Source of the DNA: UBA5109 sp964606735
GTDB lineage: Bacteria > Pseudomonadota > Gammaproteobacteria > Pseudomonadales > Pseudohongiellaceae
Reading direction: 5' to 3'
Assembly: GCA_964606735.1 (NCBI GenBank)
Contig: CAZSHI010000019.1
Span: 1-42,205, forward strand
DNA length: 42,205 nt
The position numbers and the translations under genes are program-made. Positions 35,181 to 42,205 of the stretch are shown here, piece by piece. How positions within the stretch are numbered: the stretch's first letter is position 1; the number at the start of each line of letters is the position of its first letter. The notes below the pieces were generated by a model. The model worked only from the letters and a program-made list of their open reading frames with translations. It was not told the origin of the DNA and did not search any database.

Positions 35181-35738
35181 GTGATTAATGAAATACTAGC
35201 AGATGCAAAGCAGCGGATGGATAAAAGCCTCAGTAGCCTTGATGCCGCCTTCAACAAAATACGTACTGGTCGCGCTCACCCGAGTATTCTGGACAGTGTT
35301 CAAGTAGATTACTACGGTACCGAAACGCCAATTCAGCAGGTTGCCAATGTGGTGGTGGAAGATGCACGTTCCTTAATGATCACGCCTTGGGAGAAAAACA
35401 TGCTGGGGCCGATTGAAAAGGCAATCATGACTTCGGACCTCGGCTTAAACCCTTCCAATAACGGCGATGTCATTCGTGTGCCAATGCCGCCACTGACAGA
35501 AGAGACACGGCGCGAATATACCAAACAGGCCAAGCAGGAAGCGGAGAATTCACGGGTTGCATTAAGAAATATTCGTCGTGATGCCAATCAGCATTTGAAG
35601 GACTTACTCAAGGAAAAGGAAATCAGTGAAGACGAGGAACATCGTGCCGAGCAGGAAATCCAAAAACTGACGGATAGTCATATCGCCAAGGTCGAAGAAA
35701 AATACACAGCGAAAGAAGCCGACCTCCTGTCCATCTAG
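35181..35738 (+). CDS. frr: Ribosome recycling factor
   Basis: The GTG at 35181 is the start: GAGGAGG lies at 35168-35174 and the resulting 185-residue product (MINEILADAKQRMDKSLSSL) has exactly the family length and N-terminus. A longer frame from an upstream TTG would run through the ribosome-binding site. The protein dissociates ribosomes after termination together with EF-G. Conserved KIRTGRAHPSILD and the C-terminal helical DRSHIAKVEEKY-type segment (here DSHIAKVEEKYTAKEADL) are present. It follows pyrH by 29 bp. Confidence 0.97.
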   Translation: MINEILADAKQRMDKSLSSLDAAFNKIRTGRAHPSILDSVQVDYYGTETPIQQVANVVVEDARSLMITPWEKNMLGPIEKAIMTSDLGLNPSNNGDVIRVPMPPLTEETRREYTKQAKQEAENSRVALRNIRRDANQHLKDLLKEKEISEDEEHRAEQEIQKLTDSHIAKVEEKYTAKEADLLSI

Positions 35739-35757
35739 ACAGTCCGAGCCAACGCCG

Positions 35758-36492
35758 ATGTCCAGCGAGCCAAGCAAATACCCACGCCATATTGCGATTA
35801 TTATGGATGGCAACAATCGCTGGGCGAAAAGCAAGAATAATTCCCAGTTATCCGGTCACCGTGCTGGCGCTATCCAGGCTAGAAGCATCACTAATTATTG
35901 CGCCAGACTCGGCATCGAGTATCTGACGCTATTTGTATTCAGCAGTGAGAACTGGCTGCGTCCAAAAAAAGAAGTGAATGCCCTGATGGCTCTCTTTCTG
36001 ACGGTCATGCAGCGTCAAGAAATCAATAAATTACATGAACAGAATATCAAGATAAATTTCATCGGCGAAGCTGAGCGCTTTCCCCGAAAATTAAGGCAAC
36101 AGATGCTAGCCGCAGAAGAGCTGACGAAAAATAACAGTGGTTTGGTGGTCAATGTTGCAGCGAATTATGGCGGACGCTGGGATATTTTTCAGGCAGCCCG
36201 AGCCATGGCAAAAGCTGCCAGCGATGGTGAATTGGATTTGCAAAGCATTGGGGAAGCGGATTTCAGTCAATTCATGTCACTGTATGGCATGCCTGATCCG
36301 GATTTATGTATTAGAACCGGCGGTGAACAGCGCATTTCCAATTTTCTATTGTGGAATTTTGCCTATACCGAGCTTTATTTTACAGATATGTACTGGCCTG
36401 ATTTTGATGAAAAGGCGCTGGATATAGCACTTGAGGATTTTGCCAAACGGCAGCGACGCTATGGCAAGGCCAGTGAACAGGTTTTGCCCTGA
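35758..36492 (+). CDS. uppS: Undecaprenyl diphosphate synthase
   Basis: 244 residues. A cis-prenyltransferase that makes the C55 lipid carrier for peptidoglycan. Signature motifs: IIMDGNNRWAK (14-24; catalytic D), SGHRAGA, LTLFVFSSENWLRP (about 61-74) and PDLCIRTGGEQRISNFLLWNFAYTE-type C-terminal motif, with the RTGGEQRISNFLLW core clear. Its TGA overlaps the ATG of cdsA by one base. Cytoplasmic, membrane-peripheral. Confidence 0.97.
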   Translation: MSSEPSKYPRHIAIIMDGNNRWAKSKNNSQLSGHRAGAIQARSITNYCARLGIEYLTLFVFSSENWLRPKKEVNALMALFLTVMQRQEINKLHEQNIKINFIGEAERFPRKLRQQMLAAEELTKNNSGLVVNVAANYGGRWDIFQAARAMAKAASDGELDLQSIGEADFSQFMSLYGMPDPDLCIRTGGEQRISNFLLWNFAYTELYFTDMYWPDFDEKALDIALEDFAKRQRRYGKASEQVLP

Positions 36493-37307
36493 TGTTAATG
36501 CAGAGAGTGATCACAGCCACTGTCTTGCTTTTATGCCTTTTACTGGTAGCCTTTTTATTAAATGAGCTGGCATTTTTTTTATTCATCGCCGGTGTTTCCA
36601 TGCTGGCTGCCTGGGAGTGGGCCGGCCTGGCAGGCTATGCAAAAAAATCTGCACGCATAAGCTACGGTCTTTTATTTTTTTGCATTCTCGTTCTTGCTGA
36701 GAGCGAGTTTCCAGATGCGCTTATCTCGGTACTTATCTTCAGTATCTGTTTTTGGTTCCTGGCTTTTGTCTGCATCCTGACATATCCCCATTCAAGCAGA
36801 ATCTGGGACAGGAAGCTGCTATTGCTGGTGGTCGGGCTGATTGTTATTTATCCCACTTCGTATGCTTTGCTGTATCTCTATAACAGCGACTATTTTGCGT
36901 ACAGCTTTCTGGGGCTGTTTTTGTTTGTCGGCGCTGCTGATACAGGCGCTTATTTTGCCGGTAAATCCTTTGGTCGACATAAACTAGCTGCCAGTGTCAG
37001 TCCAAATAAAACCTGGGAGGGCGTGCTAGGTGGCTTCCTCAGTTGCACACTTATCTCACTGTTTTACAGTTACCTGTTCCACCTATTAATGGAGGAGCCT
37101 TTTCCATTGTACTTTGCGCTTAGCTGCCCCTTACTGGTGAGCATTTTCAGTGTTACCGGCGATCTTTTCGAGAGTATGCTCAAAAGAGTACGTGATGTGA
37201 AAGATAGCGGACATATCCTGCCGGGACATGGTGGTATCCTAGACCGTATCGATGGGGTCATGGCAGCAACACCGGTGTATCTCTTATCCACTGTTTTTTT
37301 CCTCTAA
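36492..37307 (+). CDS. cdsA: Phosphatidate cytidylyltransferase
   Basis: 271 residues of an integral membrane enzyme with about eight hydrophobic segments. It makes CDP-diacylglycerol from phosphatidate and CTP for phospholipid synthesis. The family signature is complete near the C-terminus: SVTGDLFESMLKRVRDVKDS and GHILPGHGGILDRIDG (about 216-252), and FGRHKLAASVSPNKTWEG (about 158-175) is the substrate-binding loop. Translation is coupled to uppS by a 1-nt overlap. Confidence 0.97.
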   Translation: MLMQRVITATVLLLCLLLVAFLLNELAFFLFIAGVSMLAAWEWAGLAGYAKKSARISYGLLFFCILVLAESEFPDALISVLIFSICFWFLAFVCILTYPHSSRIWDRKLLLLVVGLIVIYPTSYALLYLYNSDYFAYSFLGLFLFVGAADTGAYFAGKSFGRHKLAASVSPNKTWEGVLGGFLSCTLISLFYSYLFHLLMEEPFPLYFALSCPLLVSIFSVTGDLFESMLKRVRDVKDSGHILPGHGGILDRIDGVMAATPVYLLSTVFFL

Positions 37308-37314
37308 CAGGCAT

Positions 37315-38517
37315 ATGTCAGACGCTCAGCAACAACAGGTCACCATACTTGGCTCAACTGGCTCAATAGGCCTGAATACCTTAAAAGTCATTGCCGAAAA
37401 CCCGGATAGTTATCGTGTCTTTGCTTTGAGCGCCAACACGAAACTAGAGCTCATGTTTGAACAGTGTCAGCGATTTTGTCCGTCCTATGCAGTCATGGTT
37501 GATCCGGCAGCAGCCAAAGCATTACAGGATTTACTTTCCCGGGGGGGCTCGCGCACTCATGTCCTGTCCGGGGAAAAAGCCCTGTTGGAAATAGCTGCCC
37601 ACGACAATTGTGACATTGTGATGGCCGCCATTGTCGGCGGTGTTGGCTTGATGCCAACTCTCAGGGCTGCCCAGGCAGGCAAACGTGTCTTACTGGCCAA
37701 TAAGGAAGCCCTTGTTATGGCCGGTCCTCTATTCATGGAGACCGTCAAGCGAGCTGGTGCACTGCTCCTGCCAATCGACAGCGAGCATAATGCGATTTTT
37801 CAGTGTCTACCGATCGGAGCGAATGCCCGTTTCGAGGATAAAAATAAGCAGGGCGTGGATAAAATTGTCCTGACAGCCTCAGGCGGACCTTTCCTGACCA
37901 GCAAAGCGGAAGAGCTTGCCCGGGTGACACCTGCACAGGCTTGTGAGCACCCCAACTGGCGGATGGGGCCTAAAATATCAGTGGATTCTGCTACTCTCAT
38001 GAACAAGGCTCTGGAATTTATCGAGGCCAGTATCCTGTTCGATCTGGAACCGGCCAGAATTGAGGTACTGATACACCCCCAAAGCATCGTTCACTCTATG
38101 GTCCACTACCGGGATGGTTCAGTGCTGGCTCAGATGGGGAACCCCGACATGCGTACGCCAATTGCCCATGCAATGGCCTGGCCAAACCGCATTAAGTCTG
38201 GCGTCCAAGCTCTTGATTTAAAAGAGTTATCGTCACTAGACTTTAGCGCTGTAGATAAGCAGCGTTTTCCAGCCATTCTACTGGGTCAGGAAGCGGTCAA
38301 AGCAGGCGGTACAGCGCCGGTCATACTCAATGCGGCTAACGAAATTGCGGTTGCGGCATTCTTGACCAATACGCTCAGTTTCACCCAAATTCCTGTTATC
38401 ATAGAGCGAGCACTGAATCAGCAGGAATGCAGGCGTGCAGACAGTATCGAGGAAGTTCTGGAGGCCGATCTCGAAGCCAGGAATTTGACCCGGCATTTGA
38501 TTTCGAACTGTCAATAA
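37315..38517 (+). CDS. dxr: 1-deoxy-D-xylulose 5-phosphate reductoisomerase
   Basis: I take the ATG at 37315 (MSDAQQQQVTILGSTGSIG), 7 bp after the cdsA stop; the open frame extends upstream but only into cdsA. The product has 400 residues. It converts DXP to MEP in isoprenoid synthesis, feeding uppS. The NADPH-binding motif ILGSTGSIGLNTL (10-22), LLANKEALVMAG, LLPIDSEHNAIFQCLP (metal-binding D and E), and KISVDSATLMNKALEFIEA are all present. Confidence 0.97.
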   Translation: MSDAQQQQVTILGSTGSIGLNTLKVIAENPDSYRVFALSANTKLELMFEQCQRFCPSYAVMVDPAAAKALQDLLSRGGSRTHVLSGEKALLEIAAHDNCDIVMAAIVGGVGLMPTLRAAQAGKRVLLANKEALVMAGPLFMETVKRAGALLLPIDSEHNAIFQCLPIGANARFEDKNKQGVDKIVLTASGGPFLTSKAEELARVTPAQACEHPNWRMGPKISVDSATLMNKALEFIEASILFDLEPARIEVLIHPQSIVHSMVHYRDGSVLAQMGNPDMRTPIAHAMAWPNRIKSGVQALDLKELSSLDFSAVDKQRFPAILLGQEAVKAGGTAPVILNAANEIAVAAFLTNTLSFTQIPVIIERALNQQECRRADSIEEVLEADLEARNLTRHLISNCQ

Positions 38518-38553
38518 AAAGCCATTGCCCGTCAATAAAGCACAAACTACGAA

Positions 38554-39933
38554 ATGGAAACTATACAAGCCATATCAATCAACATACTTGCCTTGCTACT
38601 TACCCTGGGCATATTGGTAACGATTCACGAATTTGGTCATTACTGGGTAGCCAGACACTGCGGTGTCAAAATCGAGTGTTTTTCCATTGGCTTTGGCAAG
38701 CCTATTTTAAGCTGGTGGCGTGGCGATACCGAATACCGCATTGCCTATTTACCCCTGGGTGGTTACGTCAAAATGTTCGGTGAACGTGAAACAGAAATTC
38801 CCGATAGCGAAAAGCCCTATGCCTTTAATTACAAACCACTGTCGCAAAAGACTGCAGTGGTAGCCGCTGGCCCATTGGCGAATATTTTTCTGGCAATATT
38901 CCTGTACTGGTTGATGTTTATGACTGGGGTGACCGGTGTCGCACCAGTGATAGGCGGGCTGGATGCAGATTCACCAGCTCAGCAGGCTGGTCTGCTGCGT
39001 GGTGCGGAGATTGTCAGTGTGGATGGTGAGGCAACCAACACCTGGCAAGAAGTTCGTGTCGGCTTGCTTGAGCGTCTGGGTGAAAGCGGTGTCCTCAATC
39101 TGGGTTATCAGCTTGAAGGCAGTGACCTGATACAGAGTACGACTATCAGAATTGATCGCTGGCTTGTTGACCAGGCTGAGCCCGATGTGCTTTCTGCACT
39201 GGGTATCAGACCCTGGCGCCTGGATATTCCTGCGATTATCGGTCAGGTAGTGCCACAAAGTCGTGCTGAGGCTGCCGGTTTACAGGCAGGCGATGAAATT
39301 CTCAGCGTGGATAACAATCCGGTCAATGGCTGGCTGGAATGGGTAGAAATTATTCGACAAAACCCCGAGCAGCTAATGCAGATAAGTGTCAGCCGGGCAG
39401 GGGAGATACTCAATCTGTCCATTCGTCCTGAACTGAGCATCGACAATAACGGTGAGCAAAGTGGTTATATCGGTGCCGGCGTCGAGCCTCCTGAGCAGAT
39501 GCCCAGCCTGCCGCCGGAGATGAACCGATCGGTGCGATATTCAGCACTGGCTGCCATTCCATATGCTTTCACAGAGACCTGGAATAACGGCCTGTTTATC
39601 ATCGACTCCATCAAAAAGATGATTGTTGGGTTGATTTCAGTAGAAAATCTTAGCGGACCAATAACTATTGCCCAAGTTGCCGGGCAGACTGCAACTTTTG
39701 GCCTGGAATACTATCTAAGTTTTCTTGCGGTACTGAGTATCAGTCTGGGGATATTGAATTTATTACCCATTCCGGTGCTTGATGGGGGGCACTTACTGTA
39801 TTACTTAATCGAAGCTGTCATACGACGTCCAGTGCCGGAAAAGGTGCAGGCAATGGGGATGCAGCTGGGTATCTTTATCATTGTTTCTATCATGTTTATT
39901 GCCTTTTACAATGATATAAACCGTTTACTCTAA
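38554..39933 (+). CDS. rseP: RIP metalloprotease RseP
   Basis: 459 residues of an inner-membrane site-2 protease that cleaves anti-sigma factor RseA. The zinc motif HEFGH is at about residues 25-29 in the first membrane helix (VTIHEFGHYWVARHCG). Two PDZ domains follow (about 127-200 and 215-295), then LLPIPVLDGGHLLYYLIEA (the LDG motif, zinc-binding Asp) and a last membrane helix. It follows dxr by 36 bp. It should act after a DegS-like protease; the HtrA gene at 22637 is one candidate partner, which is inference. Confidence 0.97.
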   Translation: METIQAISINILALLLTLGILVTIHEFGHYWVARHCGVKIECFSIGFGKPILSWWRGDTEYRIAYLPLGGYVKMFGERETEIPDSEKPYAFNYKPLSQKTAVVAAGPLANIFLAIFLYWLMFMTGVTGVAPVIGGLDADSPAQQAGLLRGAEIVSVDGEATNTWQEVRVGLLERLGESGVLNLGYQLEGSDLIQSTTIRIDRWLVDQAEPDVLSALGIRPWRLDIPAIIGQVVPQSRAEAAGLQAGDEILSVDNNPVNGWLEWVEIIRQNPEQLMQISVSRAGEILNLSIRPELSIDNNGEQSGYIGAGVEPPEQMPSLPPEMNRSVRYSALAAIPYAFTETWNNGLFIIDSIKKMIVGLISVENLSGPITIAQVAGQTATFGLEYYLSFLAVLSISLGILNLLPIPVLDGGHLLYYLIEAVIRRPVPEKVQAMGMQLGIFIIVSIMFIAFYNDINRLL

Positions 39934-39955
39934 AGGCTTCTGTAGTTAGTCAATC

Positions 39956-42205
39956 ATGTCAAAATCTATAGCGCGAATTCTGTTTTCTTGTGTATTGCTG
40001 CTTCCAATTCCAGCAATAACATTGGCCCAGAGTTTTACGGTTTCTGAAATATATCTGGAGAACCTGCAACGGGTATCTTCGACCACTATTTTCAGCCTGA
40101 TTAATGTCAATATTGGGGATGAAATCGGCCAGGCCGATCTGGCCAATATTATTCGTGACCTGATGGCAACCGGCTTTTTTGATGGTGTTGAAGTTTCCCA
40201 GGGTGATAACCAGGAGCTTATTATCAGTGTCGAAGAACGACCTTCCATTGCCAGTGTCGACCTTGAAGGGAACGATACGATTCCTGAAGAAGTGTTGATG
40301 GAAAACCTGGTTTCAGTGGGTCTCGCAGTGGGGGAGCTGTTTAATCCTTCTGTGCTAGAAAATATGCAGATTGCGCTTGAATCCCAGTACGTTTCCCAGG
40401 GGCTATATGGAGCTCTAGTAGATATAGATGTGCAAGAACTGGAGCGAAACCGGGTTGCTGTCCAAATCAATATTACAGAAGGTGACCCCTCCAAAATCGT
40501 TCATATCAACATTGTCGGCAATCAGGCTTTTAGTGATGAAGAGTTGCTGGAACTGTTTGAGTTAAGGGAATCTCATTTCACCTCCTTTTTTTTGGGAGAT
40601 GATCGTTATTCCCGTGAGCAGATAACCGGCGATCTGGAAAATCTGGAGTCCTTCTATCGTGACCAGGGTTATGTCAANNNNNNNNNNNNNNNNNNNNNNN
40701 NNNNNNNNNNNNNNNNNNNNNNNNNNNNNNNNNNNNNNNNNNNNNNNNNNNNNNNNNNNNNNNNNNNNNNNNNNNNNTATTTCTTTGCCGAGGTTAATGG
40801 AGTTCCCATCATCGATGAGGAAAACGGTACGGTCGATGTGACTTTCTTTGTGTTGCCAGGTAACCGAACTTACGTTAACCGTATTAGTTTCTCGGGCAAT
40901 CGCTTGACGATCGATGAAGTTTTACGTCAGGAGATGCGCCAGATGGAAGGAGCGCCTGCTTCCGTTGCTGCGCTCGAACAATCCAAGATCCGGTTGGAAA
41001 GGCTGGGCTTCTTTTCCTCTGTAGACTATGAAACCAATGAGGTGGGTGGTATCACGGATCAGATTGATGTTAATTATATGGTGGAAGAGCAGTCTTCCGG
41101 TTCCATCAACTTTGCTGTGGGCTATGCCCAAGTCCAAGGGTTGACCCTGAGTGCCAATATCCAGGAAAACAATTTTCTGGGAACCGGGAATACAGTGGGA
41201 ATTGGGGTAAATACCAGCCAATTTGCAACCAATTACAATTTCAACTTCACGGATCCCTATTACACAGTGGATGGTGTTAGTCGCAGCTTTGGTATTTCCT
41301 ACAGCAAATCGGATTATGCTGAATTGAATCTGACGAGCTACAGCACCAACCAGTTTGGTGTGAATGTCGGATTTGGTTATCCCATCAATGAAATCCAGAA
41401 CCTGAGTTTTTCATTGGGTTTTACCAACACTGAAATCGACACAGGCTTTGGCCCGGTCCAGGAAATTCTAGGTAGCCCAAGGCTTGATCCAGCCATTACT
41501 AATTATATTGTGTCACCGGTGCGTTCTGAAGAATTCGTGGATCCGATTACCAGTATCGTTTATCCCATATCGGATGCGGTGATCGCACCCTTGAGCAATT
41601 TGCCTAATACGGCTTTCCAGACCTTTGACCCCGGTTTTATCGATATAGAAGGTGACAAGTTTAATGATCTGACACTAACAGTGAGTTGGAGTCGCAATAA
41701 CCTGATACAGCCAGGTATCTTTCCAAGAGGTGGTAATTCACAGGAATTATCAGTTCAGCTGGCTTTGCCGGGCAGCGATATGTCCTTTTACCGCATGCAG
41801 TTTTTTGCGGAAAACTATATTCCCCTGAACAGGTTTATTCCTTTCTTTTCGAATGCCTGGAACCTGCATTTTGATATAAATCTTGGCTATGGTGATGCTT
41901 ATGGCAGTTCGGAACGCTTACCCTTTTTCAGAAATTTTTATGCAGGCGGACTCAGGACTGTCAGGGGCTATAGGGCAAATACACTGGGACCCAGAAGCAC
42001 CTTTGCGGCAGACTATCAGAAACAATATACCCAGCTCTTAAGAAATGCCGATGGGAGTATTTTTCTCGATGCAACTGGGAACCCTTTCTTTGACACAACA
42101 TCTGAACAGGCGTATATCCTGGAGCAGGCCGTGGATGCCAATGGCAACTCGGTATTCGATGCTACTGGCCAGCCGGTTTTTGTCGACGAATTATTTGTTA
42201 GGGAC
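39956..42205 (+). CDS. bamA: Outer membrane protein assembly factor BamA, partial with assembly gap
   Basis: The ATG at 39956 gives a signal peptide ending ITLAQSF. POTRA domains 1-3 are readable up to the gap (ESFYRDQGYVN), and reading resumes in POTRA 4/5 (YFFAEVNGVP, then NRTYVNRISFSGNRLTIDEVLRQEMRQMEG). The beta-barrel begins at SINFAVGYAQVQG and includes GGLRTVRGYRANTLGP, the lid-lock RGY motif. The window ends inside the barrel, so the C-terminus is missing. BamA inserts outer-membrane proteins. The frame is kept across the 100 Ns, but by homology I expect about 75-80 residues there rather than 33. It is the last gene of the run after rseP. Confidence 0.96.
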   Translation, partial: MSKSIARILFSCVLLLPIPAITLAQSFTVSEIYLENLQRVSSTTIFSLINVNIGDEIGQADLANIIRDLMATGFFDGVEVSQGDNQELIISVEERPSIASVDLEGNDTIPEEVLMENLVSVGLAVGELFNPSVLENMQIALESQYVSQGLYGALVDIDVQELERNRVAVQINITEGDPSKIVHINIVGNQAFSDEELLELFELRESHFTSFFLGDDRYSREQITGDLENLESFYRDQGYVXXXXXXXXXXXXXXXXXXXXXXXXXXXXXXXXXXYFFAEVNGVPIIDEENGTVDVTFFVLPGNRTYVNRISFSGNRLTIDEVLRQEMRQMEGAPASVAALEQSKIRLERLGFFSSVDYETNEVGGITDQIDVNYMVEEQSSGSINFAVGYAQVQGLTLSANIQENNFLGTGNTVGIGVNTSQFATNYNFNFTDPYYTVDGVSRSFGISYSKSDYAELNLTSYSTNQFGVNVGFGYPINEIQNLSFSLGFTNTEIDTGFGPVQEILGSPRLDPAITNYIVSPVRSEEFVDPITSIVYPISDAVIAPLSNLPNTAFQTFDPGFIDIEGDKFNDLTLTVSWSRNNLIQPGIFPRGGNSQELSVQLALPGSDMSFYRMQFFAENYIPLNRFIPFFSNAWNLHFDINLGYGDAYGSSERLPFFRNFYAGGLRTVRGYRANTLGPRSTFAADYQKQYTQLLRNADGSIFLDATGNPFFDTTSEQAYILEQAVDANGNSVFDATGQPVFVDELFVRD
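40678..40777. other. Assembly gap of 100 N inside bamA
   Basis: Exactly 100 Ns lie within POTRA coding sequence. The round number suggests a scaffold placeholder of unknown true length. Protein sequence or coordinates across it should not be trusted. Confidence 0.98.

Noticed and set aside
37252..37314. Longer N-terminus for dxr
   Set aside because: It lies within cdsA and precedes the conserved start MSDAQQQQVTILGSTGSIG.
40659..40841. Open frame spanning the Ns
   Set aside because: It exists only because Ns are read as open; bamA occupies another frame on both sides.
1..42205. Sortase gene, CRISPR array, tRNA, insertion sequence
   Set aside because: None was found on reading both strands; no regularly spaced repeats, transposase motifs or tRNA-like ends were seen.

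Overview
The window looks like a chromosomal segment of a gammaproteobacterium, probably a marine or other aquatic one. The right-hand 18 kb carries the map / rpsB-tsf-pyrH-frr-uppS-cdsA-dxr-rseP-bamA block, with glnD, dapD and dapE alongside. rsmJ and the long, Pseudomonas-type dapD point to the same class. The window contains one 100-N assembly gap, inside bamA, and it cuts a LysR gene at the left end and bamA at the right end. I see no tRNA, rRNA, CRISPR array, insertion sequence or prophage.

Region 1 (1-17.7 kb) is an accessory locus of mostly exported proteins built around two paralogous three-gene cassettes. Each cassette has a large secreted DUF1592-family protein with CxxCH motifs near both ends, a DUF1552/HXXSHH-family protein with a twin-arginine-like leader, and an exported ankyrin-repeat protein. 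Cassette A (3811-9051) is preceded by a LysR regulator, a DUF6152 protein, a protein with a carboxypeptidase-regulatory-like domain, and a metallo-beta-lactamase-fold protein that has lost most zinc ligands. Cassette B (10309-15865) has its own divergent LysR regulator and ends in a strong terminator. A secreted type-B carboxylesterase follows. The layout suggests a periplasmic redox or hydrolytic system of unknown substrate under two LysR regulators.

Region 2 (17.7-22.4 kb) holds a glutathione S-transferase behind pdsO, and the divergent response regulator/histidine kinase pair of the proteobacterial dedicated sortase system. No sortase or sortase target is present here. The pdsO-pdsR intergenic region has an elaborate array of TGGCA half-sites.

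Region 3 (22.6-26.1 kb) has an HtrA-type protease, then the most unusual gene of the window: a GntR-type winged-helix domain fused to a full-length AIR-synthase (PurM) domain of the type I associate with Bacteroidetes. A perfect 11-bp inverted repeat lies between this gene and the divergent rsmJ, and is a good candidate for its own operator.

Region 4 (26.1-42.2 kb) is the housekeeping block: dapE, dapD, an ArsC-like reductase, glnD and map on the minus strand, diverging from rpsB through bamA on the plus strand. Ribosomal protein S2 carries a Lys/Ala-rich tail of about 107 residues that standard S2 lacks, and its leader has a hairpin abutting the Shine-Dalgarno sequence.
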